Shown piece after piece: positions 45,990-55,127 of a stretch of 64,000 nucleotides of DNA. The translations under genes and the position numbers were made by a program. Location of the stretch: assembly GCF_900103175.1 (NCBI RefSeq), contig NZ_FNLF01000002.1:1812136-1876135 (forward strand), written 5' to 3'. Position 1 is the stretch's first letter; each line of letters begins with the position of its first letter. The stretch is from Tsukamurella pulmonis. GTDB lineage: Bacteria; Actinomycetota; Actinomycetes; Mycobacteriales; Mycobacteriaceae. The notes beneath the pieces are model-generated. The model had not been told where the DNA came from. It was given only the letters and a program-made list of their open reading frames with translations, and made no database searches.

Positions 45990-46475
45990 GTGATCATCGA
46001 GACCGTCGCCGGCAACCTCGCCGACCTCGACCCCGCCGAACTGGACGCCCTGCACGTCGAGCGGGTGCCGCTCGCCGGCGCCGACCTGGTCAAGCGGATC
46101 CAGCGCGTGCGTACCGACCACGACCGGGAGATCGGGCTGCGCCTGGCCGCGCCCGCGGGTCCCGACGGCGACCTGCGCGACGGGGACATCCTGCACCGCG
46201 ACGAGCGCAACGTCATCGCCGTGCAGGTACTCGCGACGGACGTGCTCGTCATCGCTCCCCGCACCGTCACCGAGATGGGGCGCACCGCACACGGGCTCGG
46301 CAACCGCCACCTGCAGGCCCAGTTCTTCGACGCCGATTCCGAGTACGGCGCCGAGGTGATGGTCGTGCAGTACGACCACACCGTCGAGGACTACCTCACC
46401 CACCACGGCGTGCCGTTCGACCGCCAGGACCGCGTGCTGCCCACGCCGTTCCGGCACGCGGAGCACACGCATTGA
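45990..46475 (+). CDS. ureE: urease nickel chaperone UreE
   Basis: 161 residues. N-terminal UreE domain and C-terminal metal-binding domain with LGNRHLQAQ and a final HAEHTH His tail. GTG start with an AGAGGCGAG site. The TGA overlaps the TTG start of ureF. Confidence 0.92.
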   Translation: MIIETVAGNLADLDPAELDALHVERVPLAGADLVKRIQRVRTDHDREIGLRLAAPAGPDGDLRDGDILHRDERNVIAVQVLATDVLVIAPRTVTEMGRTAHGLGNRHLQAQFFDADSEYGAEVMVVQYDHTVEDYLTHHGVPFDRQDRVLPTPFRHAEHTH

Positions 46476-47230
46476 GCACCGTCACCCACGATGACACCGC
46501 AGGGCACGACGTCCAGGGGCAGTGCTCGAACGGATCGGGGGCGTCACCGGGATACCTGCTGCCCCTGCTGCAGCTCAGCGATTCGGCGCTGCCCACGGGC
46601 GCGTTCAGCCACTCCTTCGGCATGGAGTCCTACCTCGCGGACGGCACCGTCGCCGATGAAGCCACCTTCGCGGCGTGGTTGCGCGCCTACGTCTCCCGGC
46701 AGCTGACCTACACGGACGGCGTCGCCATCCGCATGGTCTACGACGCGCTGCACCTCGGCGACCTGGACGCGATCTGGCGGCTCGACCTGCTTCTCGCCGC
46801 GCTCACCCTGCCCGAACAGGTGCGCACCGCCGCGGCCACCATCGGCCGGCGCACCGCCGAGGTCGGCTCCGTGGTGGCCCCCGAGTCCTTCCTCGGCGAC
46901 TACCTCGCCGAACTCGATGCCGGCCGCTGCCACGGGCATCCGGCCGTCGCGTTCGCGGTCCTCGCGCACGCGATCGACGCGCCGCCTGCGGCGGCGATCG
47001 AGGCGCACCTGTTCGCCGCCGTCACCTCACTGACCCAGAACGCGGTGCGCGCCATCCCCATCGGGCAGACCGCGGGGCAGCGGGTGCAGCGCGCGATGCA
47101 CGACGTGGTGGCGGACGCCGTCGCCACCGCCCTGACCCTGACCGAGCACGACCTGGGCGCCGCATCGCCCGGGCTCGAGATCGCCCAGATGCGGCATCGG
47201 CGCCAGCGGGCGCGGATGTTCATGAGCTAG
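46472..47230 (+). CDS. ureF: urease accessory protein UreF
   Basis: 252 residues, helical. [22 protein letters not shown] and the C-terminal [19 protein letters not shown] mark the family. UreF links UreD and UreG during nickel insertion. The TTG start is unusual but coupled to ureE; the conserved domain begins about 27 residues in. Confidence 0.92.
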   Translation: MSTVTHDDTAGHDVQGQCSNGSGASPGYLLPLLQLSDSALPTGAFSHSFGMESYLADGTVADEATFAAWLRAYVSRQLTYTDGVAIRMVYDALHLGDLDAIWRLDLLLAALTLPEQVRTAAATIGRRTAEVGSVVAPESFLGDYLAELDAGRCHGHPAVAFAVLAHAIDAPPAAAIEAHLFAAVTSLTQNAVRAIPIGQTAGQRVQRAMHDVVADAVATALTLTEHDLGAASPGLEIAQMRHRRQRARMFMS

Positions 47231-47241
47231 GAGGAGATTGC

Positions 47242-47853
47242 ATGACCACGATCCGGATCGGAGTCGGCGGCCCCGTCGGCGCAGGCAAGACCCAGCTGGT
47301 GGAGCGGATCACCCGGCACCTCGCCGACGAGGTGTCGATGGCCGCCATCACCAACGACATCTACACCACCGAGGACGCGAAGATCCTGGCACGCAACAGC
47401 GTTCTCGCCGGCGACCGCATCGTCGGCATCGAGACCGGCGGCTGCCCGCACACCGCCATCCGCGAGGACACGTCGATGAACGAGGCGGCCGTCGCGCGAC
47501 TGGTGGGCCTGCATCCGGACCTGCAGATCGTCTTCATCGAGAGCGGCGGTGACAACCTCTCCGCCACCTTCAGCCCCGAGCTCGTGGACTTCTCGATCTA
47601 CCTCATCGACGTCGCGCAGGGCGAGGAGATTCCGCGCAAGGCCGGCCAGGGCATGATCAAGTCGGACCTGTTCGTGATCAACAAGACCGACCTCGCGCCC
47701 TACGTCGGCGCCGACCTGTCCGTGATGGCCGCCGACTCCAAGGTCTTCCGCGGTGATCGCCCGTTCTGCATGACCAACCTCAAGACCGACGAGGGCCTCG
47801 ACGGCGTGCTCGACTGGATCCGCCGCGACGTGCTGATGCTCGACCTCGCGTGA
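47242..47853 (+). CDS. ureG: urease accessory GTPase UreG
   Basis: 203 residues. P-loop [15 protein letters not shown], nickel-binding [17 protein letters not shown] with the CPH motif, [17 protein letters not shown] and the guanine site NKTDLAPYV. Good GGAGGAG ribosome site before the ATG. The stop overlaps the ureD GTG. Confidence 0.97.
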   Translation: MTTIRIGVGGPVGAGKTQLVERITRHLADEVSMAAITNDIYTTEDAKILARNSVLAGDRIVGIETGGCPHTAIREDTSMNEAAVARLVGLHPDLQIVFIESGGDNLSATFSPELVDFSIYLIDVAQGEEIPRKAGQGMIKSDLFVINKTDLAPYVGADLSVMAADSKVFRGDRPFCMTNLKTDEGLDGVLDWIRRDVLMLDLA

Positions 47854-48686
47854 ACACCACCGCCGCAGCCGGACTCACCGGAGAGCTCGCCCTGACCCTG
47901 GCACCGCGCGGGACGCGGACCGTCGCCGTGGGGCAGCGGCACGCGGGCACCCTGCAGACCCTGCGGCCGATGTACCTCGACGGCTCCGGGCAGGTCACCT
48001 ACCACGTGGTCAATCCGGGAGGCGGCTGCCTGCGCGGCGACACCTACGCCATCGACATCGAGCTCGAGGCCGGCGCGAGCGCCGTCCTCACGACGCAGTC
48101 GGCGACCAAGGTCTACCGCACGCCGGATGCGGCCGCGACCCAGCACATGCGGATCCGGCTCGGCGCCGGTGCCGTGCTCGAGTACGTGCCGGACGCGCTG
48201 ATCCTCTACCGCGAGGCCACGTACCGGCAGAGCTGCACCGTGGAACTCGACGAGTCGGCGACGCTCGTGCTGGCCGAGATCGTCACGCCCGGGTGGTCGC
48301 CCGACGGTGCGCGGTTCCGCTACGACGAGCTGCGGATGCGCACCGAGATCCACCGCGGCGGCGCGCTGCTCGCCGTCGACAACCTACTCATCGAGCCCGG
48401 CCGCGCCGACCCGTCGGGCATCGGATTCCTCGACGGGCACACGCACGTCGGCTCGCTCACCGTCGTCGACCCGCGGATCGACGACGCCCTGCTCGACGAG
48501 GTGCACGCGCTCACCGAGGCCGCCGGCACCGTCCGGAGCGGGCTCACCGCACTGTCCGGACCGGGTTTCGTGCTGCGCTGCCTCGGCGACGACACCGCCG
48601 AGCTGGCGAACCTGTTCGACGAGGTCATCGCGCTGCTCCGCTCCCGGTGGACAGGGCAGGCGCCGTTGCACCTGCGCAAGTACTGA
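47850..48686 (+). CDS. ureD: urease accessory protein UreD
   Basis: 278 residues. [34 protein letters not shown] and [16 protein letters not shown] are family segments. Scaffold that binds apo-urease with UreF and UreG. Last gene of the operon, which is complete with no missing accessory. Confidence 0.94.
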   Translation: MNTTAAAGLTGELALTLAPRGTRTVAVGQRHAGTLQTLRPMYLDGSGQVTYHVVNPGGGCLRGDTYAIDIELEAGASAVLTTQSATKVYRTPDAAATQHMRIRLGAGAVLEYVPDALILYREATYRQSCTVELDESATLVLAEIVTPGWSPDGARFRYDELRMRTEIHRGGALLAVDNLLIEPGRADPSGIGFLDGHTHVGSLTVVDPRIDDALLDEVHALTEAAGTVRSGLTALSGPGFVLRCLGDDTAELANLFDEVIALLRSRWTGQAPLHLRKY

Positions 48687-48707
48687 CCGCCGAAACCCGC
48701 CCTCGGC

Positions 48708-48713
48708 TAGCGT
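48708..48713 (+). promoter_or_regulatory. -10 box TAGCGT, leaderless start of the acetyltransferase
   Basis: TAGCGT seven bases before the ATG at 48721, just after the urease operon. Confidence 0.5.
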
Positions 48714-48720
48714 TTCCGGC

Positions 48721-49296
48721 ATGAGCGGTATCGAGGTGCGTGCGGCGACCGTCTTCGACGATGTGGCGGCCGTGCTCGGCCCCAAGAAGCAGACCTCCAG
48801 CAACTGCTTCTGCCTCTCCTACCGGATCGGGTCGAAGGAGAACCAGGCGCTGCGCGGGCCCGACCGGTTCGAGCGGGTCCGGGGCCTGTGCGCGGAGGAC
48901 CCACCGCCCGGCGTGCTCGCCTACGACGGTGCCGACCCCGTCGGCTGGGCCGCGATCCACCCGCGCGCGGACACGAGCTTCGCCACCAACCGCCGCATCC
49001 CGCACGTCGACGGGCACGACGACCCCTGGTCGCTGTGGTGCGTGCGCGTGCGGCCCGGCCACCGCAAGCAGGGCATCAGCCACGAGCTCGTCGCCGGCGC
49101 GGTGGCGTTCGCGCGCGAGCACGGCGCGAGCGTGATCGAGGCCTACCCCGTCGACAATCGGGGCGCGAAGGTCGACCTGACGATGGCCTACGTCGGCACC
49201 CGTGCGCTGTTCGAGCGCGCCGGCTTCGAGTACGTCATGGACACCACGTCGGTCCTGGCCGGGTTCACCCGCGTGCTGATGCGACGCACCGTCTGA
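48721..49296 (+). CDS. GNAT-family N-acetyltransferase
   Basis: 191 residues. Acetyl-CoA site in LWCVRVRPGHRKQGISHELV (R-x-x-G-x-G/S type) and a C-terminal ALFERAGFEYV. The N-terminal SNCFCLSYR is shared by a GNAT subgroup of unknown substrate common in actinobacteria. Stand-alone gene. Confidence 0.85.
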   Translation: MSGIEVRAATVFDDVAAVLGPKKQTSSNCFCLSYRIGSKENQALRGPDRFERVRGLCAEDPPPGVLAYDGADPVGWAAIHPRADTSFATNRRIPHVDGHDDPWSLWCVRVRPGHRKQGISHELVAGAVAFAREHGASVIEAYPVDNRGAKVDLTMAYVGTRALFERAGFEYVMDTTSVLAGFTRVLMRRTV

Positions 49297-49299
49297 CGC

Positions 49300-49908
49300 C
49301 TACCGTTTCGTCGAGTTCGTCGAGTTCGTCGAGCGGCCGAACCCGAAGAGGCCGGGTGCCCACCGGATCGCGTTTCCGACGGTCACGGCGAGCATCACCG
49401 CGCCGCCCCACGGCGATCCCCAGACCCAGATGCACACCGATGCCACGCCCAGGATGCCGAAGACGCCCACGAAGAGTGCGACCATCGCGGTGTACCACTT
49501 CCGGTCCGACGCGGACCATCGGCGTGTCCACCCTGCGGGGGTGAGTACCTCCGCGAGGAAGGCGTCGATCCGGCCCGACGGATCGGCGTCGAACTGTCGC
49601 GTATCCGGATGAAACGTCCGGACCCACTCGCGTCGACGCCCGCGTCCGGCAGCGAGGCGGGAGGCGGTTCCGGTCTGCGGATCGCAGGTGCCGGCGAACG
49701 CGTCGCCCCGACCGAGCTCGCGATCCGTCGCAGCGGCACTCCCGGTGACCCGGTACAGCTTTCCGTCGGCATCCACCTCGACGACCACCCGCGCGTCCGC
49801 CGAGTCGACGGCGAAAAGCGAGGTCTTGATCGGCGTCACCTCGAGCCCTCGCCCGACCGCGGCTGACGTCAGAAGCCCCAGGGCATCGTTGTCACCGAAC
49901 CAAGCCAT
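49300..49908 (-). CDS. membrane protein of unknown function
   Basis: 202 residues. Soluble N-terminal part (about 1-135) with VVVEVDADGKLYRVTG, then two transmembrane helices (WYTAMVALFVGVFGILGVASVCIWVWG and a weaker second). The C-terminus is STNSTNSTKR, encoded by three exact copies of a 9-bp unit. A GAGGAGG site precedes the ATG. No family recognised. It ends three bases from the acetyltransferase stop (convergent). Confidence 0.68.
   Translation of the reverse strand: MAWFGDNDALGLLTSAAVGRGLEVTPIKTSLFAVDSADARVVVEVDADGKLYRVTGSAAATDRELGRGDAFAGTCDPQTGTASRLAAGRGRRREWVRTFHPDTRQFDADPSGRIDAFLAEVLTPAGWTRRWSASDRKWYTAMVALFVGVFGILGVASVCIWVWGSPWGGAVMLAVTVGNAIRWAPGLFGFGRSTNSTNSTKR
49307..49333. repeat. 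three tandem copies of TTCGTCGAG
   Basis: Exact 9-bp units in the 3' end of the membrane protein gene, in frame, so copy-number change would only lengthen the Ser-Thr-Asn tail. Confidence 0.8.
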
Positions 49909-49956
49909 GGCTCCTCCTCACGGCGCCGAGGGTAGTCGAACTCGGCGTCGGTGAGG

Positions 49957-50976
49957 TCAGCGCCAGCCGAGCGCCGGGGCGACGTCCTTGACGAGCGACT
50001 CCAGCAGGCGGGTGTTGTACTCCACGCCCAGCTGATTCGGCACCGTCACCAGCACGGTGTCCGCCTCCGCGATGCCCTCATCGTTGCGGAGCTGCTCGAC
50101 GAGCTGCTCGGGCTCGCCGGCGTAGGTGCGGCCGAAGACCGCGCGGAAGTCGTCGATCACCCCGAACTGGTCGTCGCTGGAGCGCTCGTGCCCGAAGTAG
50201 GCGCGGCTCTCGTCGTCGATGATCGGCATGATGCTGCGGCTCACCGAGACCCGCGGCTCGTGATCGTGTCCCGCCTCGGCCCACGCCTCGCGGAACCTGC
50301 GGATCTGCTTGGCCTGCTGCACGTGGAAGGGCTCGCCCGACTCGTCGGTTTTCAGCGTCGAGCTCATCAGGTTCATCCCGAGCTTCGCCGCCCACTCCGC
50401 GGTGGCGTCCGAAGCGGCGCCCCACCAGATCCGATCCCGCAGCGTCGGAGAGTGCGGCTCCACGCGCAACAGGCCGGGCGGGTTCGGGAACATCGGGCGC
50501 GGGTTCGGCTGCGCGAAGCCGCCGCCCTCGAGCACCTTGAGCAGCACCTCGGTGTGCTCGCGCCCCATGTCGGCGTCGGTCTTGCCCTCGCCGGGCTGGT
50601 ACCCGAAGTACTTGTAGCCCTCGATCACCTGCTCGGGCGATCCCCGGCTCACCCCGAGCTGCAACCGCTCGCCGGCGATGAGGTCGGCGGCGCCCGCGTC
50701 CTCGGCCATGTACAGCGGGTTCTCGTAGCGCATGTCGATCACGCCGGTGCCGATCTCGATCCGCGAGGTGCGGGCGCCGACGGCCGCCAGCAGCGGGAAC
50801 GGCGAGCCGAGCTGCTGCGCGAAGTGGTGCACGCGGAAGTAGGCGCCGTCGGCACCGACCTCCTCGGCCGCCACTGCGAGGTCGATCGACTGATGCAGGA
50901 CGTCGGACGCGGTGCGGGTCCGCGAGCCCGGGGAATCGGACCAGTGGCCGAAGGACAGGAAGCCGATCTTCTTCAT
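49957..50976 (-). CDS. luciferase-like (LLM class) flavin-dependent oxidoreductase
   Basis: 339 residues, TIM-barrel flavin enzyme: KKIGFLSFGHWSDSPGS opening, ADGAYFRVHHFAQQLGSPFPLL, RIEIGTGVIDMRYENP and ERLQLGVSRGSPEQ. Typically uses reduced FMN or F420; the substrate is unknown. Followed upstream on the same strand by the ferredoxin gene, five bases away, so it may be part of that riboswitch-controlled operon. Confidence 0.88.
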   Translation of the reverse strand: MKKIGFLSFGHWSDSPGSRTRTASDVLHQSIDLAVAAEEVGADGAYFRVHHFAQQLGSPFPLLAAVGARTSRIEIGTGVIDMRYENPLYMAEDAGAADLIAGERLQLGVSRGSPEQVIEGYKYFGYQPGEGKTDADMGREHTEVLLKVLEGGGFAQPNPRPMFPNPPGLLRVEPHSPTLRDRIWWGAASDATAEWAAKLGMNLMSSTLKTDESGEPFHVQQAKQIRRFREAWAEAGHDHEPRVSVSRSIMPIIDDESRAYFGHERSSDDQFGVIDDFRAVFGRTYAGEPEQLVEQLRNDEGIAEADTVLVTVPNQLGVEYNTRLLESLVKDVAPALGWR

Positions 50977-50981
50977 GGCGG

Positions 50982-51710
50982 CTACAACCCGGGACCGCGG
51001 TCCGAATATTCCGCGGACCGTCGTGCGGCGGACCGCTCGCGGGGGAGCGCCAGGTGCGCGACGCGCTCCTCGCGCACCAGGTGCGTCCGCACCAGGTCCG
51101 AAACGTCCTCGACGCCGACGCCGCCGTACCAGGCGTCGTCGGGCTGGACCGTGACGACCGGCGCGTGGTTGCACGGGAACTGGCAGCCGGTGACGGTGAT
51201 CAGGGCGTCGTCGTCACCGAGTCCGGTGCGGCGCAGTTCGTCGGCGAAGGCCGTGCTCAGGGCCGCCGCGCCCAGCGCCGAACACCGCGGCCCCCGGCAG
51301 ACGAGCACCTGATGACGGTGCTGCGGCACCTCCTCCCACGCGGGCGAGTGCAGCGGCGCGGCGTCCGCCGTCATCGGTGCCCCGCCCGCGGCGATCGCGG
51401 CGGCGAGCCGCTCGGCGTCGGGCGCGGTGAGGAGCTGCGGCGCGAGGTGGACGGGTGGCGCACCGTCGTAGCCCCGCAGCCAGTGCGCTGCCACCCGGCG
51501 CAGCCACGAGCGCTTCGGGCCCGGCGGGGCCCAGCCCGCGCCGATGAGCAGCACCTCGGTGGCGCCGCCGTCGGCCACGGCGGTGAGCACGTCGACCAGC
51601 GCCGGGTCGTGGACCTGCAGGAAGGCCGGCTCCGCGCCGGCGGTCCGGGCGAGGGACGTGAGCTCGGCGGGGTCGATGCCCGCGGACATGCCGACCAGGA
51701 CGGCGGTCAT
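50982..51710 (-). CDS. CbiX-like domain fused to thioredoxin-fold [2Fe-2S] ferredoxin
   Basis: 242 residues. The N-terminal about 130 residues (TEVLLIGAGWAPPGPKRSW, APQLLTAPDAERLAAAI) resemble the sirohydrochlorin cobaltochelatase/ferrochelatase fold. Residues about 150-225 are a thioredoxin-like ferredoxin with cysteines in VCRGPRCSALG and TGCQFPCNH, the C-x4/5-C...C-x3-C pattern. The combination is found near cobalamin genes. It overlaps the substrate-binding protein gene by ATGA and lies behind a B12 riboswitch, which supports a corrinoid or metal role. Confidence 0.82.
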   Translation of the reverse strand: MTAVLVGMSAGIDPAELTSLARTAGAEPAFLQVHDPALVDVLTAVADGGATEVLLIGAGWAPPGPKRSWLRRVAAHWLRGYDGAPPVHLAPQLLTAPDAERLAAAIAAGGAPMTADAAPLHSPAWEEVPQHRHQVLVCRGPRCSALGAAALSTAFADELRRTGLGDDDALITVTGCQFPCNHAPVVTVQPDDAWYGGVGVEDVSDLVRTHLVREERVAHLALPRERSAARRSAEYSDRGPGL

Positions 51711-52684
51711 CGCAGCGTCCGGACGCCGTCGGCGAGGCGCCGGGCACCGTCGAGCAGGCGGACCCCGGACGTGGTCTCCGAGAACGGGATCACCACGAAC
51801 CGGTTGTCGCGGACGGCGCGCAGCTGGCTCAGCGCGGGGTCCTTGCGCGCTCGGTCGATCCGCTCCTGGGCGGGGTGGCCGGCGGCGTCGGCGACGACGA
51901 TGACGTCGGGGTCCGATCCGACGACGTTCTCGAGCGAGACCTCGGCCCAGTTGCCGGGGAGGTGCGCGAAGGCGTTGACGCCGCCGACCGCCTCGATGAG
52001 CAGCTGCGGCGTGCCCTTGCCCGCCCCGATGTGGAGGCCGGCCTCGGTGCCGTAGTCCCACCAGAAGATCCGCTGCCCGCGGGCGGCACCCCGGAGGGCG
52101 TGGCTGCCCAGCTCGGCCTCCTGCTCGGCGATCAGGGCGTCCGCGGCGTCCTCGGCGCCGAAGGCGCGCCCGGCGGCGGTGAGCTCGTCCCAGATCAGAT
52201 CCCACGACGCGCGTTCCGGCTTGCTCGCGCAGCCCGCCGGGGCGAGCAGGGTGGCGATGCCCTGCCCCTGCAGCCGCGCCCGGTCGCCGTCGTTCTTCTC
52301 GCTGAACGCCGAGTTGTACGAGCCGTAGACCAGGTCCGGGCGGACCGACAGCATCTTCTCCTGCGTCGGGTACTTCGCGGCGAGCACGGGGATCCTGGCG
52401 TAGTCCGCCTGGAAGCGCGGAGCGACGGCATCGTCGAGATAGGCCGTGCCGACCATCCGGTCTGCGACGCCGAGGGCGAGCGCGACCTCGGTGGCGCCCT
52501 GGTTCATGGTCACGATCCGCCGGGGCTCCGCCCGCACGTCCGTGGTGAACCCACAGGTGGTGACGGCGACGGGGAAGCGTGCGGACGGGCTCGCCGCGGG
52601 CGTCGGCGGAGCGCCGCAGCCGGTCAGCAGGGTCGCCGCCGCAACGGTCAGGGCGAGGGGAGGAGCGAGGGAACTGGGCCGCAT
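51707..52684 (-). CDS. ABC-type substrate-binding lipoprotein, probably corrinoid-related (BtuF-like)
   Basis: 325 residues. Signal with lipobox TLLTGCGAPP, then a cluster-A (TroA/BtuF/FepB) binding protein: PRRIVTMNQGATEVALALGVADRMVG, SVRPDLVYGSYNSAFSE and DPDVIVVADAAG. The family binds corrinoids, haem or siderophores; the cobalamin riboswitch directly upstream favours a corrinoid. No permease or ATPase partner lies in this operon. The ATG at 52684 puts the lipobox cysteine near residue 23. Confidence 0.85.
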   Translation of the reverse strand: MRPSSLAPPLALTVAAATLLTGCGAPPTPAASPSARFPVAVTTCGFTTDVRAEPRRIVTMNQGATEVALALGVADRMVGTAYLDDAVAPRFQADYARIPVLAAKYPTQEKMLSVRPDLVYGSYNSAFSEKNDGDRARLQGQGIATLLAPAGCASKPERASWDLIWDELTAAGRAFGAEDAADALIAEQEAELGSHALRGAARGQRIFWWDYGTEAGLHIGAGKGTPQLLIEAVGGVNAFAHLPGNWAEVSLENVVGSDPDVIVVADAAGHPAQERIDRARKDPALSQLRAVRDNRFVVIPFSETTSGVRLLDGARRLADGVRTLR

Positions 52685-52739
52685 GGTGGGACTCGTTTCG
52701 TCGGCCACCCCGTGCGCGGGGGCGGCGATGGACACGATC

Positions 52740-52830
52740 GAGTCGGCGAGTATCGGACTCGAAGCGGATCGCCCGCCCCACACCGTTGCGCGCCAGTCCC
52801 GGAATCCCACCGGGTTCCTCTGACCGACTC
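52740..52830 (-). promoter_or_regulatory. cobalamin riboswitch (compact)
   Basis: On the minus strand a perfect 7-bp P1 (GAGTCGG at 52830-52824 with CCGACTC at 52746-52740) closes a core with AACCCGGTGGGATTCC and ACTGGCGCGCAACGGTGTG, and the B12 box GAGTCCGATACTCGCC (52760-52745). These are the conserved parts of cobalamin aptamers. Downstream, CCCCG-CGCA-CGGGG before the ATG at 52684 could be the expression platform. At about 91 nt it is shorter than classical members. Confidence 0.85.
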
Positions 52831-52843
52831 GGAGCCGACGCTA

Positions 52844-53572
52844 TCAGGGCTGCACTCGGCGCCTCTCCGCTGCCAGGGCCACCACGGAGACGGAGGAGGT
52901 CCACCCGGCGAGCACTGCCAACGAGATCCACGGCGACCACGTCGCGGTGTTCGCGGGGACCCCGATCGTCGCGATCTGCGCGCTGGTCGCGGGCAGCCAC
53001 GCCGCGACGGTCCGCCCGAACGGCAACGCGGGGACCGCGATCGCCTCGAGCAGGAACCACCAGCCCAGGACGATCCCCACGGCCGCGGTCGTCGAGGGTG
53101 CGAGACGGCCGACGGCCAGCCCCATGACCGCGACGAGGCCTCCCACGACCGGGGCAGTCGCCAGCAGCGCCAGGGCTTCGCCGGCGGGGGAGGGCAGACC
53201 CGTGATCACCGCGACGCCGATCGCGAGCGCACCGGCGAGCAGTCCGATCGCGGAGCCGGAGACGGCGGCGACCAGGACCTTCGACGCGTAACTCAGAAGC
53301 GGGCGCGGTATCAGGATCCGGGTCAGGGAGAGTGTCCCGTGGTCGCGGTCGAGCCCGATCAGCAGTGCCCCGGCGACCGCGGCGAGCACGGCGCCGACGA
53401 GGCCGAAACCGTACGCAGCCGTGGTCACCGACGCCCCGCGGAAGACGGGCGCGAAGACACCGACCACCACCGCCACCGCGACGGAGACGGCGATCGCGCC
53501 GCCGAGCGCGGCGCGGAATCCCCGGGAGGTCAGCGCCTTCCGGGTCTCGGCCGCGACGGAGCGGTGCCCCAC
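52844..53572 (-). CDS. ABC-2 type permease subunit
   Basis: About 242 residues from the GTG at 53572, with about six hydrophobic segments (for example AALGGAIAVSVAVAVVVGVFAPVF and AAYGFGLVGAVLAAVAGALLIGLD). ETRKALTSRGFRAALGG at the start is the usual coupling helix before helix 1 in ABC-2 exporters. Partner of the ATPase, whose 3' end it overlaps by 43 bases. The exact start is uncertain because the frame is open further upstream. Confidence 0.8.
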   Translation of the reverse strand: MGHRSVAAETRKALTSRGFRAALGGAIAVSVAVAVVVGVFAPVFRGASVTTAAYGFGLVGAVLAAVAGALLIGLDRDHGTLSLTRILIPRPLLSYASKVLVAAVSGSAIGLLAGALAIGVAVITGLPSPAGEALALLATAPVVGGLVAVMGLAVGRLAPSTTAAVGIVLGWWFLLEAIAVPALPFGRTVAAWLPATSAQIATIGVPANTATWSPWISLAVLAGWTSSVSVVALAAERRRVQP

Positions 53573-54327
53573 GCCGCGCGGTTCGCCCGGCGGTGAGGTC
53601 TGCGTCGTCGCTGCGGCACCGTCGCCGTCGTGAGCCGGAAGTAGAGGTCCTCGAGGCCGGATCGACCCGCCGGTGCGGGTTCGACGAGCTCGGCGAGCCG
53701 GCCCTGCGCCACCACCCTTCCACCGTGCAGCGCGACGATGCGGTCCGCCGTCTGTTCGAGCTCGGCGAGCAGGTGTGAGGACAGCAGCACCGTCCGGCCG
53801 GCGTCGGCGAGAGCGCGCAGCGTGCCGCGGATCCACGCGATGGCCTCGGGATCGAGTCCGTTCACGGGCTCGTCGAGAACGATGACCGGCGGATCGCTGA
53901 GCACCGCGCCCGCGATCGCGAGCCGCTGCCGCATGCCCAGCGAGAACTCGCCGACCGGGCTGTCGGCCACGGCGCGCAGGCCCACCAGATCGAGCGCGGC
54001 GTCGACCCGCGTGTCCGGGAGACCGATGGCAGCCGCCATCCATCGCAGGTGTTCACGGGCGGTGCGTGACGGTGAGGCCCACCCCGCGTCGAGTAGCACG
54101 CCGATGCGTGCGCCGGGGTCGGGGAGTTCCGCATACCGGTGGCCGTCGATCGTCACGGTCCCGGACGTGGCCCGCTCGAGTCCGGCGATCAGCCGCAGGG
54201 TGGTGGACTTCCCGGCCCCGTTCGGGCCGATCAGACCTGTGACCTCGCCCGACGGTGCCCTGAACGTCACGTCCTCGACGGCGACCGTTGAGCCGTAGCG
54301 GACGGTGACGCTGGAGAGTTCGATCAC
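53530..54327 (-). CDS. ABC transporter ATPase
   Basis: 265 residues. Walker A GLIGPNGAGKSTTLRL, signature FSLGMRQRLAIAGA, Walker B VIVLDEPVNGLDPEA and switch His in LLSSHLL. The DrrA/CcmA-like type is normal for ABC-2 exporters. The C-terminal Arg-rich tail (PQRRRRPHRRANR) overlaps the permease gene and may not be functional. GTG start overlaps the previous stop by four bases. Confidence 0.92.
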   Translation of the reverse strand: MIELSSVTVRYGSTVAVEDVTFRAPSGEVTGLIGPNGAGKSTTLRLIAGLERATSGTVTIDGHRYAELPDPGARIGVLLDAGWASPSRTAREHLRWMAAAIGLPDTRVDAALDLVGLRAVADSPVGEFSLGMRQRLAIAGAVLSDPPVIVLDEPVNGLDPEAIAWIRGTLRALADAGRTVLLSSHLLAELEQTADRIVALHGGRVVAQGRLAELVEPAPAGRSGLEDLYFRLTTATVPQRRRRPHRRANRAAWGTAPSRPRPGRR

Positions 54328-55127
54328 CGCGGCGGCGCGGCGACGACGGTACCGGTGGGCTTGCCCGCGGGGCCGGGCTTCCCCGCCGGGACGGGCTTCG
54401 CGCCGGAGCGCGGTGTCGTCGGCGTCGCCGGTACCGGGCCCCCGCCCTTGCCGCTGCTCGCGAGTTCGCCGAGCGCGGCGAGGCCGCCAGTGGCGATGGG
54501 CGACCACTTCCCGGTCTGCAATCCGATGAGCACCTGGTCCTCCCAGGCGACGAGGCACGCGGCGGCCGGAGTGGCGGCGAGTTCCTGCAGGGCAGGGGCG
54601 AGATCGTCGCCGGCCTTGGTCAGCGCCTCGATCACCCTGGGCCGGTACTGCGCGTAGAGGGGCTTGATCGCGTCGTAGACCGCCTGTTCGGCCGCATTGA
54701 GAGCGCTGACCGGACCCGCGAGCGCGGGTTGGGACCGTTCGATCGCCGGCTTGATCGCGGCGAGGAAGGGGCCGACGAGGCTCAGGATCGGGTCGTAGGC
54801 CTGCCCGGCGGCGAAGGCCTCGTCGGTGAACGCGCCGGCGGCGGGCGCCAGGAGAATGAGGGAGGCGAGTCCGCCCTTCTCCCGTGGCTTCGGCCAGCCG
54901 AGTGGGCACCGGATGTCGGCCGGGTTCACTCCGGGCGCAACGGCGGCGGCCGCCGCGGCGGCGGGGTCGGTGCGGGGGGCCGTCGCCGATCCGGACGTCG
55001 TCGAGCTGCTGGGCGCCGAGGAGGGCGTCGGCGAGGGGGCGCCGGTCGCGACCGCCGTGACGGGCACGGTGAGCGCGAGAGCTGTTGCGGCGGCGGTGCG
55101 GAGGAGCGTCGGCGGGATGCGGGTCAT
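54324..55127 (-). CDS. secreted protein with Pro/Gly/Ala-rich tail, unknown function
   Basis: 267 residues. Sec signal ([24 protein letters not shown]), a Ser/Thr/Pro linker, a helical middle with two cysteines (IRCPLGWP, AAACLVAWE) that may pair, and a C-terminal SGAKPVPAGKPGPAGKPTG region as in wall-spanning proteins. Overlaps neighbours on both sides, so it is in the middle of the operon. Family not recognised. Confidence 0.72.
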   Translation of the reverse strand: MTRIPPTLLRTAAATALALTVPVTAVATGAPSPTPSSAPSSSTTSGSATAPRTDPAAAAAAAVAPGVNPADIRCPLGWPKPREKGGLASLILLAPAAGAFTDEAFAAGQAYDPILSLVGPFLAAIKPAIERSQPALAGPVSALNAAEQAVYDAIKPLYAQYRPRVIEALTKAGDDLAPALQELAATPAAACLVAWEDQVLIGLQTGKWSPIATGGLAALGELASSGKGGGPVPATPTTPRSGAKPVPAGKPGPAGKPTGTVVAAPPR

